Below are positions 55,791 through 64,000 of a stretch of 64,000 bases of DNA, piece by piece. The position numbers and the translations under genes are program-made. The notes below the pieces were generated by a model. That model saw only the letters and a program-made list of their open reading frames with translations, was not told the DNA's origin and made no database searches. Every line of letters begins with the position of its first letter. Position 1 is the first letter of the stretch. The stretch comes from Brockia lithotrophica (GTDB lineage Bacteria > Bacillota > Bacilli > Thermicanales > DSM-22653), in NCBI RefSeq assembly GCF_003633725.1, contig NZ_RBIJ01000001.1, positions 751,302-815,301 on the forward strand, in the 5' to 3' direction.

Positions 55791-56573
55791 TTGCCGCACG
55801 TTTGGCGCTACCGGATCCTCGGAATTGCCCTCTTCGTCCTCGTCTGGGAAGTCCTCTCCTTCGTCTACCCGCCCGCGATCGTCCCCGGAATCGAACGCGT
55901 CGTTTCTGCCCTTGCGGAGGTCCTCCGGCAACCCGGGATCTGGCGCGACGCCGGAGATACCTTCCTTCGCGTGTTTCTCGGCACCCTTCTTTCCGTCGGC
56001 ATCGGCATCTTCTTCGGAATATGGTCGACCCTCGACGCCCGCGTCCGCGAGGCCGTGTACCCGGTTTTCGTGACCTTCGAAATGGTCCCCCCCATGGCCT
56101 GGATCGTGCTCGCCATCCTCTGGTTCCGCCTCGGACACATGCCCTCGATCGTCGTCGCCGTGGCTACGGCTGTTCCCATCGTCTTCTTCAACCTCACGGA
56201 AGGGGCAAAGCAGATCAACTGGCGCCTCGTAGAAATGGCGGAGAGCTTTCGCGTCCCTTTGCGCGACCGGATCTTCACCCTGTACTTCCCGAGCCTCCTC
56301 CCCGCGCTCCTTGCCGCCGTTTCCGGCGGCCTTAGCATGAACTGGCGCGTCGTCGTCATGGCCGAAGCCTTGAGCGCCTACACGGGCCTCGGCCAAAAGC
56401 TCTGGGGGGAGTACCTGTACGGTTCGGGGGTAAACGTGTACGCCTACATCCTCCTCCTCGTGCTCCTCGGTCTCACCCTCGACTACGGCCTCATCGGGCT
56501 CTTCCGCAGCTGGGTCTTGCGCCGCTACCGGTTGTACGAATTTCAAGAACGCCGCCGCCTGCGCGCCGGATGA
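55791..56573 (+). CDS. ABC transporter permease, NitT/TauT family, third system
   Basis: 260 aa, six membrane helices, with the cytoplasmic coupling loop EMAESFRVPLRDRIFTLYFPS (Glu-Met-Ala... Phe-Pro) around 145-165 as in SsuC/TauC permeases. TTG start with GAGAGGA upstream; no nearby ATG fits. 114 bp before the ATPase gene. Confidence 0.88.
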   Translation: MPHVWRYRILGIALFVLVWEVLSFVYPPAIVPGIERVVSALAEVLRQPGIWRDAGDTFLRVFLGTLLSVGIGIFFGIWSTLDARVREAVYPVFVTFEMVPPMAWIVLAILWFRLGHMPSIVVAVATAVPIVFFNLTEGAKQINWRLVEMAESFRVPLRDRIFTLYFPSLLPALLAAVSGGLSMNWRVVVMAEALSAYTGLGQKLWGEYLYGSGVNVYAYILLLVLLGLTLDYGLIGLFRSWVLRRYRLYEFQERRRLRAG

Positions 56574-56687
56574 GGACGTACCTGCGGTTGGCGGAGTACG
56601 TTCGGGCCCAAAAGCGGGGAAGGAGAAGCACACCCCGCACACGAAAGGGGAAGACGGCCGGAAGAAAAACTTAGGGAGGAATGCGAC

Positions 56688-57473
56688 GTGCCTACCGCCC
56701 TCAAAAACGGTCGACAAACAGATTCCCCCGCCACGCCTGCGCACGTCCTGGAAGTCGAAGGTCTGGGAAAGAGCTTTGCGGGAAAACCCGTCCTCGAGGG
56801 GATCGACTTCCGTCTCATGCAGGGAAAGGTAGGGTGTTTCCTCGGCCCTTCCGGCTGCGGGAAATCCACCCTCCTCCGGATCGTGGCGGGGCTCGAAAAG
56901 CCCGACGGCGGGCGGATTCTCTCCCGCATTCGGCGCCACGCCTTCATCTTTCAGGAACCCAGGCTCCTCCCTTGGCTTTCGGCGGAGGACAACATCGTCT
57001 TCGCCCTGCGCGGGCAGAACCTTTCGGAGGCCGAACGCCGGAGGCGGGCGCGAGAAGCCCTTCGCACCGTGCGCCTGGAAGCCTTCCGCGCACAATTTCC
57101 TTTCGAACTTTCCGGGGGACAGCGCCAGCGCGTGGCGATCGCCCGCGCGCTGGCGACGGAACCCGACCTCCTCCTCATGGACGAGCCGCTCGCCAGCCTG
57201 GACTTCCCCCTTCGTCTCGCCCTTCTCGAAGAGATGGCAACGGGCGTCTTTGCGGACGGGCGTTCCGCCCTCTACGTCACCCACGATACGCGGGAGGCCG
57301 TACTCGTCTGTGACGACATCTACCTCCTCGGATACGGTCCGGCAAGGATCCTCGCCCGATACGAAGTTCCCGTGCCGAGGGAAAAGCGGTCCGCCGAAGA
57401 CCCTTTCCTCTACGCCATGTCGAACGAGCTTACCCGGGAACTCAAGGCCATTGCCGAACGGTACGGACTCTAA
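56688..57473 (+). CDS. ABC transporter ATP-binding protein, third system
   Basis: 261 aa. Walker A GPSGCGKS (54-61), Q-loop FIFQEPRLLPWLSAEDN, signature LSGGQRQRVAIARAL, Walker B LLLMDEPLASLD, H-loop YVTHDTREA. The PRLLPW motif marks the NitT/TauT group. GTG start with GGGAGGA upstream. Followed by a long terminator stem. Confidence 0.92.
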   Translation: MPTALKNGRQTDSPATPAHVLEVEGLGKSFAGKPVLEGIDFRLMQGKVGCFLGPSGCGKSTLLRIVAGLEKPDGGRILSRIRRHAFIFQEPRLLPWLSAEDNIVFALRGQNLSEAERRRRAREALRTVRLEAFRAQFPFELSGGQRQRVAIARALATEPDLLLMDEPLASLDFPLRLALLEEMATGVFADGRSALYVTHDTREAVLVCDDIYLLGYGPARILARYEVPVPREKRSAEDPFLYAMSNELTRELKAIAERYGL

Positions 57474-57548
57474 CCGACCGGACTGCGTGGGCGTACGCCG
57501 AATCCCACACCCGCTGCTCCAACTTCCGTCACCGATTCCGCAAAAACA

Positions 57549-57581
57549 ACCGCGCAGGAGCCCGTACGGCTCCTGCGCGGT
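57549..57581. terminator. bidirectional intrinsic terminator between convergent ATPase and nuoM-like genes
   Basis: 14-bp perfect stem (57549-57562 with 57568-57581), loop CGTAC; T-rich on both sides (TTTCCCTTT rightward, GTTGTTTTTG leftward). Confidence 0.85.
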
Positions 57582-57634
57582 TTCCCTTTCGTCGAAACCG
57601 ACGTGATCCGGCGAAACGCGAACGGATCCTCCCG

Positions 57635-59155
57635 TCAGGGAAGGAGCGCCACCGGGGGCGAAAAGGGTGCGAGACCCTGTGCAATGACGACGCTCAAGGA
57701 GGCAGGGTACACGCCCAAGAAGACGATGAGCCCTACGAGGGCCAGGGCCGGAACCCATTCGGCAAACCGGAGGTCGGACAGAGGCCGCCGTTCCGTCTCC
57801 GGATCGAGGGGGCCGTACGTCGCCCGCGTGACCGCGCGAAGCCAGTAAGCCGCCGTGAGGACGAGGCCGAGGAGGGCAATCCACGCGTACGTACGCAGGG
57901 CGCTCGTAAAGAGACCGACGTACACCTGAACCTCGCTCACGAAGCCAGCCATGAGGGGAAGTCCAAGAGAGGCCATGGCCGCTACGAGGAGGACGCCGCT
58001 CAGGTAGGGAAGCTTCTTTCCGATCCCGCCCAAGGCGGAAAACTCCGTTGTCCCGAAACGTTCCGTGAACGCACCGGCGAGGAAGAAGAGCAAGGCGGCG
58101 ATGAGGCCGTGGGACACCATTTGGAACACGGCCCCCTGGAACCCCAACGTGTTAAAGGCGGCGATCCCCAAGAGCACGAGGCCCATGTGGCTCAAGCTCG
58201 AGTAGACGATGACCATCTTGAGGGACTTTTGCACGAGCGCAGCAAAGGCGCCGTACAGAAGGTTCACGAGGCCCATCACGACGAGGAATGTCGCCGCCCG
58301 GTAGGCCACTTCCGGGAAAAACCCTACGGCAAAGCGGAGCATCCCGTAGGCGCCGAGCTTGAGGAGGACGCCGGAGAGGATCATGGACATGGCCGGAGGC
58401 GCTTCCGTGTGCGCCCGGAGCATCCACGTGTGGAAGGGAAACATCGGAAGCTTCACGGCAAACCCGAGGAAGAGGAGAGCGAAGACGAACGCCTGCGTTC
58501 CCGGAGAGAGATAGGCCTCGCCAAGTCGCTTCCCAATTTCAGGAACATCGAACGAAAGTACAGCGTTGAAGATCCAAACGAAGGCGAGGAGCATGAGGAG
58601 CGAACCGAGACCGTTGTAGATCAAGAACTGGTAGGCCGCCTCTTCTCTCCGTTCCGACCCCCATACGCCGATGAGGAAAAACGAGGCGACGAGGACGACC
58701 TCAAAGAAAATGAAGAAGAGGAGCGTGCTCGTCGTCGCAAAGGCGCCGAGCGTCCCCGCCTGAAGGAGGAGGAAGAAGAGAAAGTACTCCTTCACCCGCT
58801 TCGCGTACCCGACGGACGCCACGGCGGCGAGAAATCCCACGATCGCGGCCAGAAGGACGAGGGGGAGGCTGAGGCCGTCCACACCCATCCCGTAAGCAAT
58901 AGGAACCTCCTGCCACGTCCCGGGACCGCTCCGCGCGTTCGGGTACACGAAGGTAAACCACGTCGCCCGCTCGACGAACTGAAACCCTTCCTGCGCAGGG
59001 CGAAACGCCGCATACAGGTACCCCGCGAGTACGGCCGGCACCGCGGCAAAACCGATCCCCACGGCCTTGATGAGGCGCGTCTGAGATGCGGGGAGGACGA
59101 GGAGTACGAGAATCCCCACGAGCGGCGCGAGCACGAGCCACGAAAGCGGTCCCAT
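57635..59155 (-). CDS. NuoM-like proton-pumping subunit (complex I / Mrp antiporter family), lone gene
   Basis: 506 aa, about 14 membrane helices. Conserved pump residues are present: E152 (LLFFIFFEVVLVASF), K235 and the PFHTW motif (FAVKLPMFPFHTWML), K266 (SGVLLKLGAYG). This is the NuoM/NdhD family, but no nuoL, nuoN or other complex I gene is adjacent, and it has its own promoter and terminator. It may be a detached nuoM or part of another antiporter-like complex. ATG 59155 has GGGGAGGG upstream; an ATG 17 codons earlier overlaps the -10. Confidence 0.85.
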   Translation of the reverse strand: MGPLSWLVLAPLVGILVLLVLPASQTRLIKAVGIGFAAVPAVLAGYLYAAFRPAQEGFQFVERATWFTFVYPNARSGPGTWQEVPIAYGMGVDGLSLPLVLLAAIVGFLAAVASVGYAKRVKEYFLFFLLLQAGTLGAFATTSTLLFFIFFEVVLVASFFLIGVWGSERREEAAYQFLIYNGLGSLLMLLAFVWIFNAVLSFDVPEIGKRLGEAYLSPGTQAFVFALLFLGFAVKLPMFPFHTWMLRAHTEAPPAMSMILSGVLLKLGAYGMLRFAVGFFPEVAYRAATFLVVMGLVNLLYGAFAALVQKSLKMVIVYSSLSHMGLVLLGIAAFNTLGFQGAVFQMVSHGLIAALLFFLAGAFTERFGTTEFSALGGIGKKLPYLSGVLLVAAMASLGLPLMAGFVSEVQVYVGLFTSALRTYAWIALLGLVLTAAYWLRAVTRATYGPLDPETERRPLSDLRFAEWVPALALVGLIVFLGVYPASLSVVIAQGLAPFSPPVALLP

Positions 59156-59204
59156 CTCTTCCTGAACCCTCCCCGTTGCGAAAAGCGCGATTTCACTGTG
59201 TTCC

Positions 59205-59234
59205 ATTATAGCGGAGAGAGCGACCGGGACACAA
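59205..59234 (-). promoter_or_regulatory. promoter of the nuoM-like gene
   Basis: Minus-strand -35 TTGTGT (59234-59229), 18 bp, perfect -10 TATAAT (59210-59205). Confidence 0.6.
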
Positions 59235-59496
59235 GGACACAGGTCCTCGAGGTTCGGAGGAATGCCCGACAAGCGGAACCGCGTAGGGATAAGACCGGAT
59301 CGGTCGTGATTCCCCCTTGCATTGCGCAAAATAAATCTGTAGACTGAAAAACGGAATCTCCTTTTTAAAAGTTCCCTTCTTTCCCTCCTTTGCGTCGGCA
59401 CGCGATTTGATCCGGTATCCGCAAAGCTCGGCCTCACTCCACAACCCGCGTTGCCTATAGGCGTAGAAAAAACGTATGGTACAAGGAGGTATCTCC
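59235..59496 (+). other. divergent intergenic DNA before the DUF996 gene
   Basis: No gene seen. A weak plus promoter TTGCAT (59317-59322), 17 bp, TAGACT (59340-59345) could drive the DUF996 gene with a 145-nt leader. Confidence 0.35.
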
Positions 59497-60132
59497 ATGA
59501 ACGACGGCGCGCGCCTCTCCCAATCCGGGCTCTACGGGATGCTCGCCGGAATCCTGTGGATTGCCAACCTCTTCGTCTTTCTCCTACCGGCGGGAATGCG
59601 AGAGATCTCTTCCCTTCTCCTTCAATTTTTGGCCCTGGTGTTCTTGTACATAGCCTTCTCCGGAATTGGGGACGCGCTCGGCTCTCAGGAAATTTCCGGA
59701 AACGGGCGCACAGCCGTGATCTTCCTCACCCTCGGCGTCCTCTTGTCCTTGGCGGTGACTTTGTGGAAGGCAGGAGAACTCGCCAGCGCACAGGAAGCCT
59801 TGCAAAACCTCGCCCTGGGGATGCAAGGCGGCACGGCCTCGGAAGCCGAAGTGGAAGAGATGACGAAGCAAATCGGCACCATGGGAAGAATCTACCTCTA
59901 TTCGTTTCTCCCCTTTTGGCTTTTGTCTTTGATCGGGGCCTTCCCGCTTCGAAAGGCGTACGTGCAAACCGCAGAAGCCACGGAAATTCCCCAATTCCGC
60001 ACCGCGGGAAACCTCTTCCTCTGGGGGATCATCCTCACCCCGCTTCTCATCGGGGGAATCCTCCTCCTCGTCTACTACATCTTCGTGATCCTGGCCTTCT
60101 CCAAACTCCGCACGGCCGCACAGGAAGGCTAA
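59497..60132 (+). CDS. DUF996 family membrane protein
   Basis: 211 aa with five or six hydrophobic helices and a polar loop (about 95-130, Gln/Glu-rich). YGMLAGILWIANLFVFLLP and the C-terminal GGILLLVYYIFVILAFSKLR fit DUF996, of unknown function. ATG 59497 has AAGGAGGT 7 nt upstream; an upstream in-frame start overlaps that site. Ends in a strong terminator. Confidence 0.7.
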   Translation: MNDGARLSQSGLYGMLAGILWIANLFVFLLPAGMREISSLLLQFLALVFLYIAFSGIGDALGSQEISGNGRTAVIFLTLGVLLSLAVTLWKAGELASAQEALQNLALGMQGGTASEAEVEEMTKQIGTMGRIYLYSFLPFWLLSLIGAFPLRKAYVQTAEATEIPQFRTAGNLFLWGIILTPLLIGGILLLVYYIFVILAFSKLRTAAQEG

Positions 60133-60183
60133 AAGGCGAACTTCGAAGTGCGGTCCCGCAGGACGTCCCCCGACAAATCGAAG

Positions 60184-60218
60184 AAAAGGCCCTCCTCGTA
60201 CGTCGAGGAGGGCCTTTT
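60184..60218. terminator. bidirectional terminator between DUF996 and CofE-like genes
   Basis: 15-bp perfect stem AAAAGGCCCTCCTCG (60184-60198) with its complement (60204-60218), A/T ends serving both directions. Confidence 0.85.
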
Positions 60219-60277
60219 CGCATGCGACGGACCATCCGGGCAAGTCCGGGCGCGAAACACCAAAACGGGAAAACCTC

Positions 60278-61843
60278 TCAACCGCCGAGAAACCCCTTGA
60301 GCACGACGATCGGCGTCGCCTGGTCGGCGCTCCCCGCGATGAGGTCGGCGATCGTGGCGGCGATGGCGACGATGCGCCGCGGCGTCGTACCCACCTCACG
60401 TTCGTCTGCTTCGCTCGCCCGCAAGATCTCTTCGATTTCCTCCCGTGTATGGCCTTTCCGAGACAGGGTGTCCACGGCGAGCTTGAGCTTCTTCCCCGTA
60501 CGCAAACGGCCGTTCTTGAGCCCGGACGTTGCCCCGATCGCGGGATAGGGGTCGGCGAGCTCGTAGATCCCCGTGTCCGGGTCTTTGTATGCCCCATCGC
60601 CGAAGATCACGACTTCCACGTCGACGCCGCTCGTCTCGCGCACGCGTGCGCGGATCGCCTCGGCCGTGGCGTCGGCGTTTTCCGGAAGGAGTTTGAGCAG
60701 ACACCCTTCGTAGTCCGAAACGTTCGAACCGATGACCCCCCACGGCGGCGGTCCGAGCTCGTCTAGGGTACGCACGGGAACCTGCGCGCCGAAGGCTTGA
60801 AACATCTCGCGGCGCATCTGGCGCGTGTGCACCTCGCCGATCACCACGCCGTCCAGATACCCGAGCTCGTATACCTTAAAGGGGTTGTTGGTGAAGATCA
60901 CGTCTCCCTGCGCGCCGCCGGCGGCGATTGTCTCCAGGTAGAGGCTTCGGTAGTCGACGCCCGTGATCGGGTGGCGGAAAAACCCCCCGGGGAGTTCGTC
61001 GGCGTAGATCACGCTGTCGTCTCGAAAGACGTCGAGGAGCTGCCCAAAGGACGTGCGCACGAGGGGCTCGCCCGTGCCCGCGAGGAACTCCACGGCATCG
61101 TAGAGGACGAACGTGCCTCGACCGAAATCCACGCCCGCGGCGAGGGCGCGGCGCGCCTCGGGAATGTCTCCCATGAGCCCTACCGCCTGTTTGGCGGCCT
61201 TCGTGAGGTCGGTGAAGGTCACCTCTACCGGAGCGAGCACGCCGTCAGGCGTGCGCACGGTGATGTCGGCAATCCCCGTCCCGAAGATCTTGCGCATTCC
61301 CACGATCGTGTACCCCATGGACTGTAGGAGGAGGGCAGCGATGACCTCGCGGATGAGCAGGTTCAGGTGCGGTGTGGAGCCTCGGGCGTCGGCGAAGTGG
61401 CGGTATACGCCCTTGAGGCTCAGGCGAACGCGGGCAAACTCGGCGTCGATCACCTGGTTGCCGACCTCGTCTGCGGGAATGGGAAAGGCCACGATCACCC
61501 GACCGCCGCGGGTCGCCTGGGCAATCGCCCGCAACACGAGGGCGAACCGGTTTCGACTTGCGATCGGATAAAGCACCGCCAGGGTCGCCCCGGGGGAGAG
61601 GTCGAACTTGCGGATGATGTCCTCGGCGAGCTCGTCGCAGGTGAGGTAGCGGTTTTGCGAGCGCGCGACGACGGCCTCCGTGACGCAGAGGATGTCTCCG
61701 TCCTGGACGAGGCCGCGGGTCGCCTCCGCGGTGATCGCGGCGATGTCGTCGTTCGGCAGGATGAGCCCGACCTTGACGGCGAGGGCCTGAACGGTGACCC
61801 CGTGGGCGGCGACTTCCGAAGTACGACGCGACTCCGTAGACAT
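60278..61843 (-). CDS. CofE-like coenzyme F420-0:L-glutamate ligase family protein
   Basis: 521 aa. The N-terminal part (residues 15-140) and the region GTGIADITVRTPDGVLAPVEV, then TFTDLTKAAKQAVGLMG, resemble the F420-0:gamma-glutamyl ligase fold, which adds glutamate to F420-0 or to similar cofactors. The protein is twice the length of archaeal CofE (about 250 aa), with an unassigned C-terminal half containing GVIGSNVSDYEGCLLKLLP and IFGDGAYKDPDTGIYELADP. No other F420 gene is in the window. ATG 61843 with AAGGGGG upstream; palindromic operator and promoter precede it. Confidence 0.65.
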   Translation of the reverse strand: MSTESRRTSEVAAHGVTVQALAVKVGLILPNDDIAAITAEATRGLVQDGDILCVTEAVVARSQNRYLTCDELAEDIIRKFDLSPGATLAVLYPIASRNRFALVLRAIAQATRGGRVIVAFPIPADEVGNQVIDAEFARVRLSLKGVYRHFADARGSTPHLNLLIREVIAALLLQSMGYTIVGMRKIFGTGIADITVRTPDGVLAPVEVTFTDLTKAAKQAVGLMGDIPEARRALAAGVDFGRGTFVLYDAVEFLAGTGEPLVRTSFGQLLDVFRDDSVIYADELPGGFFRHPITGVDYRSLYLETIAAGGAQGDVIFTNNPFKVYELGYLDGVVIGEVHTRQMRREMFQAFGAQVPVRTLDELGPPPWGVIGSNVSDYEGCLLKLLPENADATAEAIRARVRETSGVDVEVVIFGDGAYKDPDTGIYELADPYPAIGATSGLKNGRLRTGKKLKLAVDTLSRKGHTREEIEEILRASEADEREVGTTPRRIVAIAATIADLIAGSADQATPIVVLKGFLGG

Positions 61844-61957
61844 GGCAGGCGTAAGCCCCCTTCCCCGCCGCTCCCACGTATGGGGAGCGGCGTTGCCGAC
61901 TCGGGAAACCTCCCCGACGCGTCTGACGCAACGCGGCGGCGAACGGGCAAAACCGGG

Positions 61958-61987
61958 AACATTGATCGGATTTGTGCGATCAATGTT
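61958..61987. promoter_or_regulatory. 30-bp palindromic operator upstream of the CofE-like gene
   Basis: AACATTGATCG (61958-61968), 8-nt centre, CGATCAATGTT (61977-61987): an 11-bp perfect inverted repeat. It lies about 11-41 nt after the predicted transcription start, where a bound repressor would block elongation. No terminator T-run. Confidence 0.65.
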
Positions 61988-62004
61988 CGTGATTTGCCCC
62001 TTAC

Positions 62005-62033
62005 ACTCTACACCATAGCGGCCGGATCAGCAA
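62005..62033 (-). promoter_or_regulatory. promoter of the CofE-like gene
   Basis: Minus-strand -35 TTGCTG (62033-62028), 17 bp, -10 TAGAGT (62010-62005), directly after the spoIVFB stop. Confidence 0.5.
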
Positions 62034-62068
62034 GGGGAAGCGAAGGGAAACCGGAAAAAGGGCGAACG

Positions 62069-63016
62069 TCACCGCCGTTCCCCCCGGGAGAAGAGCCGCG
62101 CGAGGAAAAACCCTTCTTCATCGGGGAAAAAAGGCGCGTTTGCCGCGCCTTCTCCCTTCGACGTCCCAGGGAAAGGCCTTCCTTCCTCGGAAAGGAGAGA
62201 TTGTACCCCCGATGCGGCGCTCCGTACACTTCGGTCCTGGGCGAATCGCCCGCTGAAGACGGGCGGGCGACGGGAGGAAGAGGGAAGGCGGAGGTAGCGC
62301 TCCCGCCGTGCGTGGCGGAGTACCGCAAGCGGGGGTGCGTCGGACGAAGAAAAGCCGAGGAAGAATGGGGGAAACGAGCGCACCTCCGAAAGAAACCGAT
62401 AGCGCCGCCAGAGAAAGCGGAGAAACTCCTCTTCGGTGCGGCGAAGCCCTCGGACGTTCCACCAAAGGAGAAAGGGGGCGTAGAGGGTGAGGCCGAGGGA
62501 AGGCGTGCGGATCCCGAGGAGCGCCCAGACGATCCCCGCCAAGACGAGCCCCACCCCCACGCCGTAGGCGGCGTAGACGGCACGACGGTAGGGAAGCCAC
62601 GCCGCCAACGCCGCAAGGACGATCCGTCCCCCGTCCAAGGGAAACACGGGAAGGAGGTTGAACGCGAGGAGAGACGCGTGAACGTCCCGCCACCACGACG
62701 CGTAATGCCCTAAGAGAGCTTCCGTCCAGGGCCACGGCAGGGCGAGGAAGAGCGCGTGGCTCGCCGGACCCGCGAAGAGGACGCCGATCTCCGAGGCGAT
62801 GCGCCCGTAGCCCTTTGCTTCGAGGGAAACCCTCCCACCGTAGGGGAGAAGCTCCAGGGAAAGAATCTGGTACCCCAAAGCGAGCGCCGCCGCGGTGTGA
62901 AAGGCTTCGTGGAAGACGAGGGCGAGAAAGAGGAGAAGGAATTCTCGGTAGACCCCGAGGAGGTACGCTCCGCCGGCAAAGAGGAAGAACAGGGGGTGGA
63001 CGGAAATCCGGGGCAC
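62069..63016 (-). CDS. spoIVFB: stage IV sporulation intramembrane metalloprotease SpoIVFB
   Basis: 315 aa. Site-2 protease that processes pro-sigma-K. Metal motif FHEAFH (H36, E37, H40) in a membrane helix and the third ligand D128 in FPLDGGR. The C-terminal 110 residues are Ser/Arg/Phe-rich and hydrophilic and resemble no CBS domain. GTG 63016 lies 7 bp after the spoIVFA stop; a longer in-frame start inside spoIVFA is possible. Confidence 0.9.
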   Translation of the reverse strand: MPRISVHPLFFLFAGGAYLLGVYREFLLLFLALVFHEAFHTAAALALGYQILSLELLPYGGRVSLEAKGYGRIASEIGVLFAGPASHALFLALPWPWTEALLGHYASWWRDVHASLLAFNLLPVFPLDGGRIVLAALAAWLPYRRAVYAAYGVGVGLVLAGIVWALLGIRTPSLGLTLYAPFLLWWNVRGLRRTEEEFLRFLWRRYRFLSEVRSFPPFFLGFSSSDAPPLAVLRHARRERYLRLPSSSRRPPVFSGRFAQDRSVRSAASGVQSLLSEEGRPFPGTSKGEGAANAPFFPDEEGFFLARLFSRGERR

Positions 63017-63023
63017 GGAGCCG

Positions 63024-63584
63024 TCATTCCCCCCTTCCCGGCTTCTCCGCGGGCGCGAGGACATCCAGGGGGTCTACGGCGACGTCGAAGCGGCGGATTT
63101 CCAGGTAGAGCGTGCGCGCCTTTACCACCCCGAGCGGACGGTCGGGGTACGCGAAGTCCCCTTCGCGGACGTAGACTTCCCCTAAAAAGCCATACCGACT
63201 CACCGTTCCGTCTCCGTGCTTTACTTCGACGAAAAACCCCCGCTCGAGCGTCTCCGTTACCTTGCGCACCCAGCCGACGCCGATGGGGAACACGGGACTG
63301 CGATAGCCCGTCTCAAAGACGACGCCGCTTCCGTTTTCCCGAAAGGCCTGAACCACCCTCCCCTCGAGGGGCATGTGGTAGCGGGATGACGCGGATGGAC
63401 GTCCGCGAAAGCCGGGAAGCAGTTCCCAAAGAAAAGGCCTTCCCTCCCCCGAGATCCGAGGAGAGGCGGAAGCGGGGAAAGCCGCCGTCCCTGCTGCGCC
63501 TGCGAAGAAAACCCGGTACACCGCCCCTACGGCGAGGGCCAGGGCGAGAAGGGAGAGGATCTTCGTACCGCCTGCGAACCGCAC
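63024..63584 (-). CDS. spoIVFA: SpoIVFA-like M23-domain protein
   Basis: 186 aa from GTG 63584. One membrane helix (ILSLLALALAVGAVYRVFF), then a lysostaphin-like M23 fold (PLEGRVVQAF, VEVKHGDGTVSRYGFLGEVYVREGD). The zinc-binding His of active peptidases are largely missing (EVKHGDG keeps one), as in SpoIVFA, which regulates SpoIVFB. ACGGAG lies 6 nt before the chosen GTG; a longer form starting in the upstream gene has no ribosome site. Confidence 0.8.
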   Translation of the reverse strand: MRFAGGTKILSLLALALAVGAVYRVFFAGAAGTAAFPASASPRISGEGRPFLWELLPGFRGRPSASSRYHMPLEGRVVQAFRENGSGVVFETGYRSPVFPIGVGWVRKVTETLERGFFVEVKHGDGTVSRYGFLGEVYVREGDFAYPDRPLGVVKARTLYLEIRRFDVAVDPLDVLAPAEKPGRGE

Positions 63585-63645
63585 GTCGGGCTCCGTCCCT
63601 TCCGCAAGTTTTGGTAGGACAGGTGTATGCGGAAGGGGGCGCAAC

Positions 63646-64000
63646 TTAGACGAAGGAAAGGCGCTTTCGACGGATGTAGAAGCCGAGGATGAGCCCCACG
63701 GCAAAGAAGTTCGCCACGAGAGAACTTCCACCGTAACTGAGAAAGGGAAGGGTAATGCCCGTGATCGGCATGATCCCCACAGTCATACCGATGTTTTCGA
63801 AAACCTGAAAGACGAACATCCCAAGAAATCCCGCCGTGGTGTAGCGCGCGAAGGGCTTTTCCATTTCCAAGCTCATCTGTACCACGCGGTAGAAGAAGAG
63901 AAAGTACACGAGGAGAAGAAAGGCAGCGCCCACGAAGCCAAACGATTCTCCGTACACGGAAAAGACGAAGTCCGTGTGCGCCTCGGGGACCCAGTGGTTG
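63646..64000 (-). CDS. rodA: SEDS family protein RodA/FtsW, C-terminal part (5' end beyond window)
   Basis: 118 codons visible. Contains VPEAHTDFVFSVYGESFGF, the conserved SEDS loop, and the last helices with MPITGITLPFLSYGGSSLVA, a hallmark of peptidoglycan glycosyltransferases RodA/FtsW/SpoVE. Position next to spoIVFA suggests RodA, but SpoVE-type paralogues look alike in this part. Confidence 0.85.
   Translation of the reverse strand, partial: NHWVPEAHTDFVFSVYGESFGFVGAAFLLLVYFLFFYRVVQMSLEMEKPFARYTTAGFLGMFVFQVFENIGMTVGIMPITGITLPFLSYGGSSLVANFFAVGLILGFYIRRKRLSFV

Noticed and set aside
55731-57884. 717-codon minus-strand frame over the third ABC transporter
   Set aside because: Antisense to permease and ATPase genes whose motifs are intact; no ribosome site.

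Overview
The window reads as chromosomal DNA of a high-GC, endospore-forming, probably thermophilic member of the Bacillales. The backbone gene order follows the Bacillus subtilis arc relA-apt-recJ-secDF-comN-spoVB-yrbG-yrzE-yajC-tgt-queA-ruvBA-yebC-safA-pheA-pheB-obg-spo0B-rpmA-prp-rplU-spoIVFB-spoIVFA, and spo0B, spoVB, safA, spoIVFA and spoIVFB imply sporulation. Frequent GTG/TTG starts with strong AGGAGG-type ribosome sites, a class I (oxygen-dependent) ribonucleotide reductase and PhoP-type promoters fit this. The species cannot be named from sequence alone.

Layout: 1-3.1 kb, tail of a CRISPR-Cas operon (csb1, csb2; Cas7/Cas5-like, type I-U/I-G), lacking any visible cas8/cas3 upstream. 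3.1-7.5 kb, ribonucleotide reductase operon nrdA-flavodoxin-nrdB behind a promoter with two NrdR boxes 31 bp apart. 7.7-22.7 kb, housekeeping genes: a candidate small RNA, dtd, relA, apt, recJ, secF, secD, comN, spoVB, yrbG, yrzE, yajC, tgt, queA. 22.7-29 kb, an inserted carbohydrate locus (DUF1861 propeller, sugar nucleotidyltransferase, two GT4 glycosyltransferases, an alpha/alpha-barrel protein); one glycosyltransferase has ACG where its start codon should be. 29-38 kb, ruvB/A/C, yebC, nadE, safA and the pheB-thrC-thrB-pheA amino-acid operon.

38-50 kb is accessory: a NitT/TauT-type ABC transporter; a Tat-exported metallophosphoesterase behind a PhoP box array; a FolC-like Mur ligase; a second ABC transporter (family-1 binding protein, two-domain permease, ATPase) behind a second PhoP box array; then a CRISPR array of seven 37-nt repeats, a decayed copy of the upstream ATPase tail and an AT-rich stretch with one small membrane protein. 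50-54 kb returns to backbone (obg, spo0B, rpmA, prp, rplU). 54-62 kb is another insertion (third ABC transporter, lone nuoM-like gene, DUF996 protein, CofE-like ligase behind an operator palindrome). 62-64 kb is backbone again (spoIVFB, spoIVFA, rodA/ftsW end).

Functional themes: a phosphate-starvation module around 41-48 kb (secreted phosphoesterase plus Pho-controlled uptake system); glycan synthesis or turnover at 22.7-29 kb; and a split CRISPR system, with cas genes at one end of the window and an array 46 kb away.
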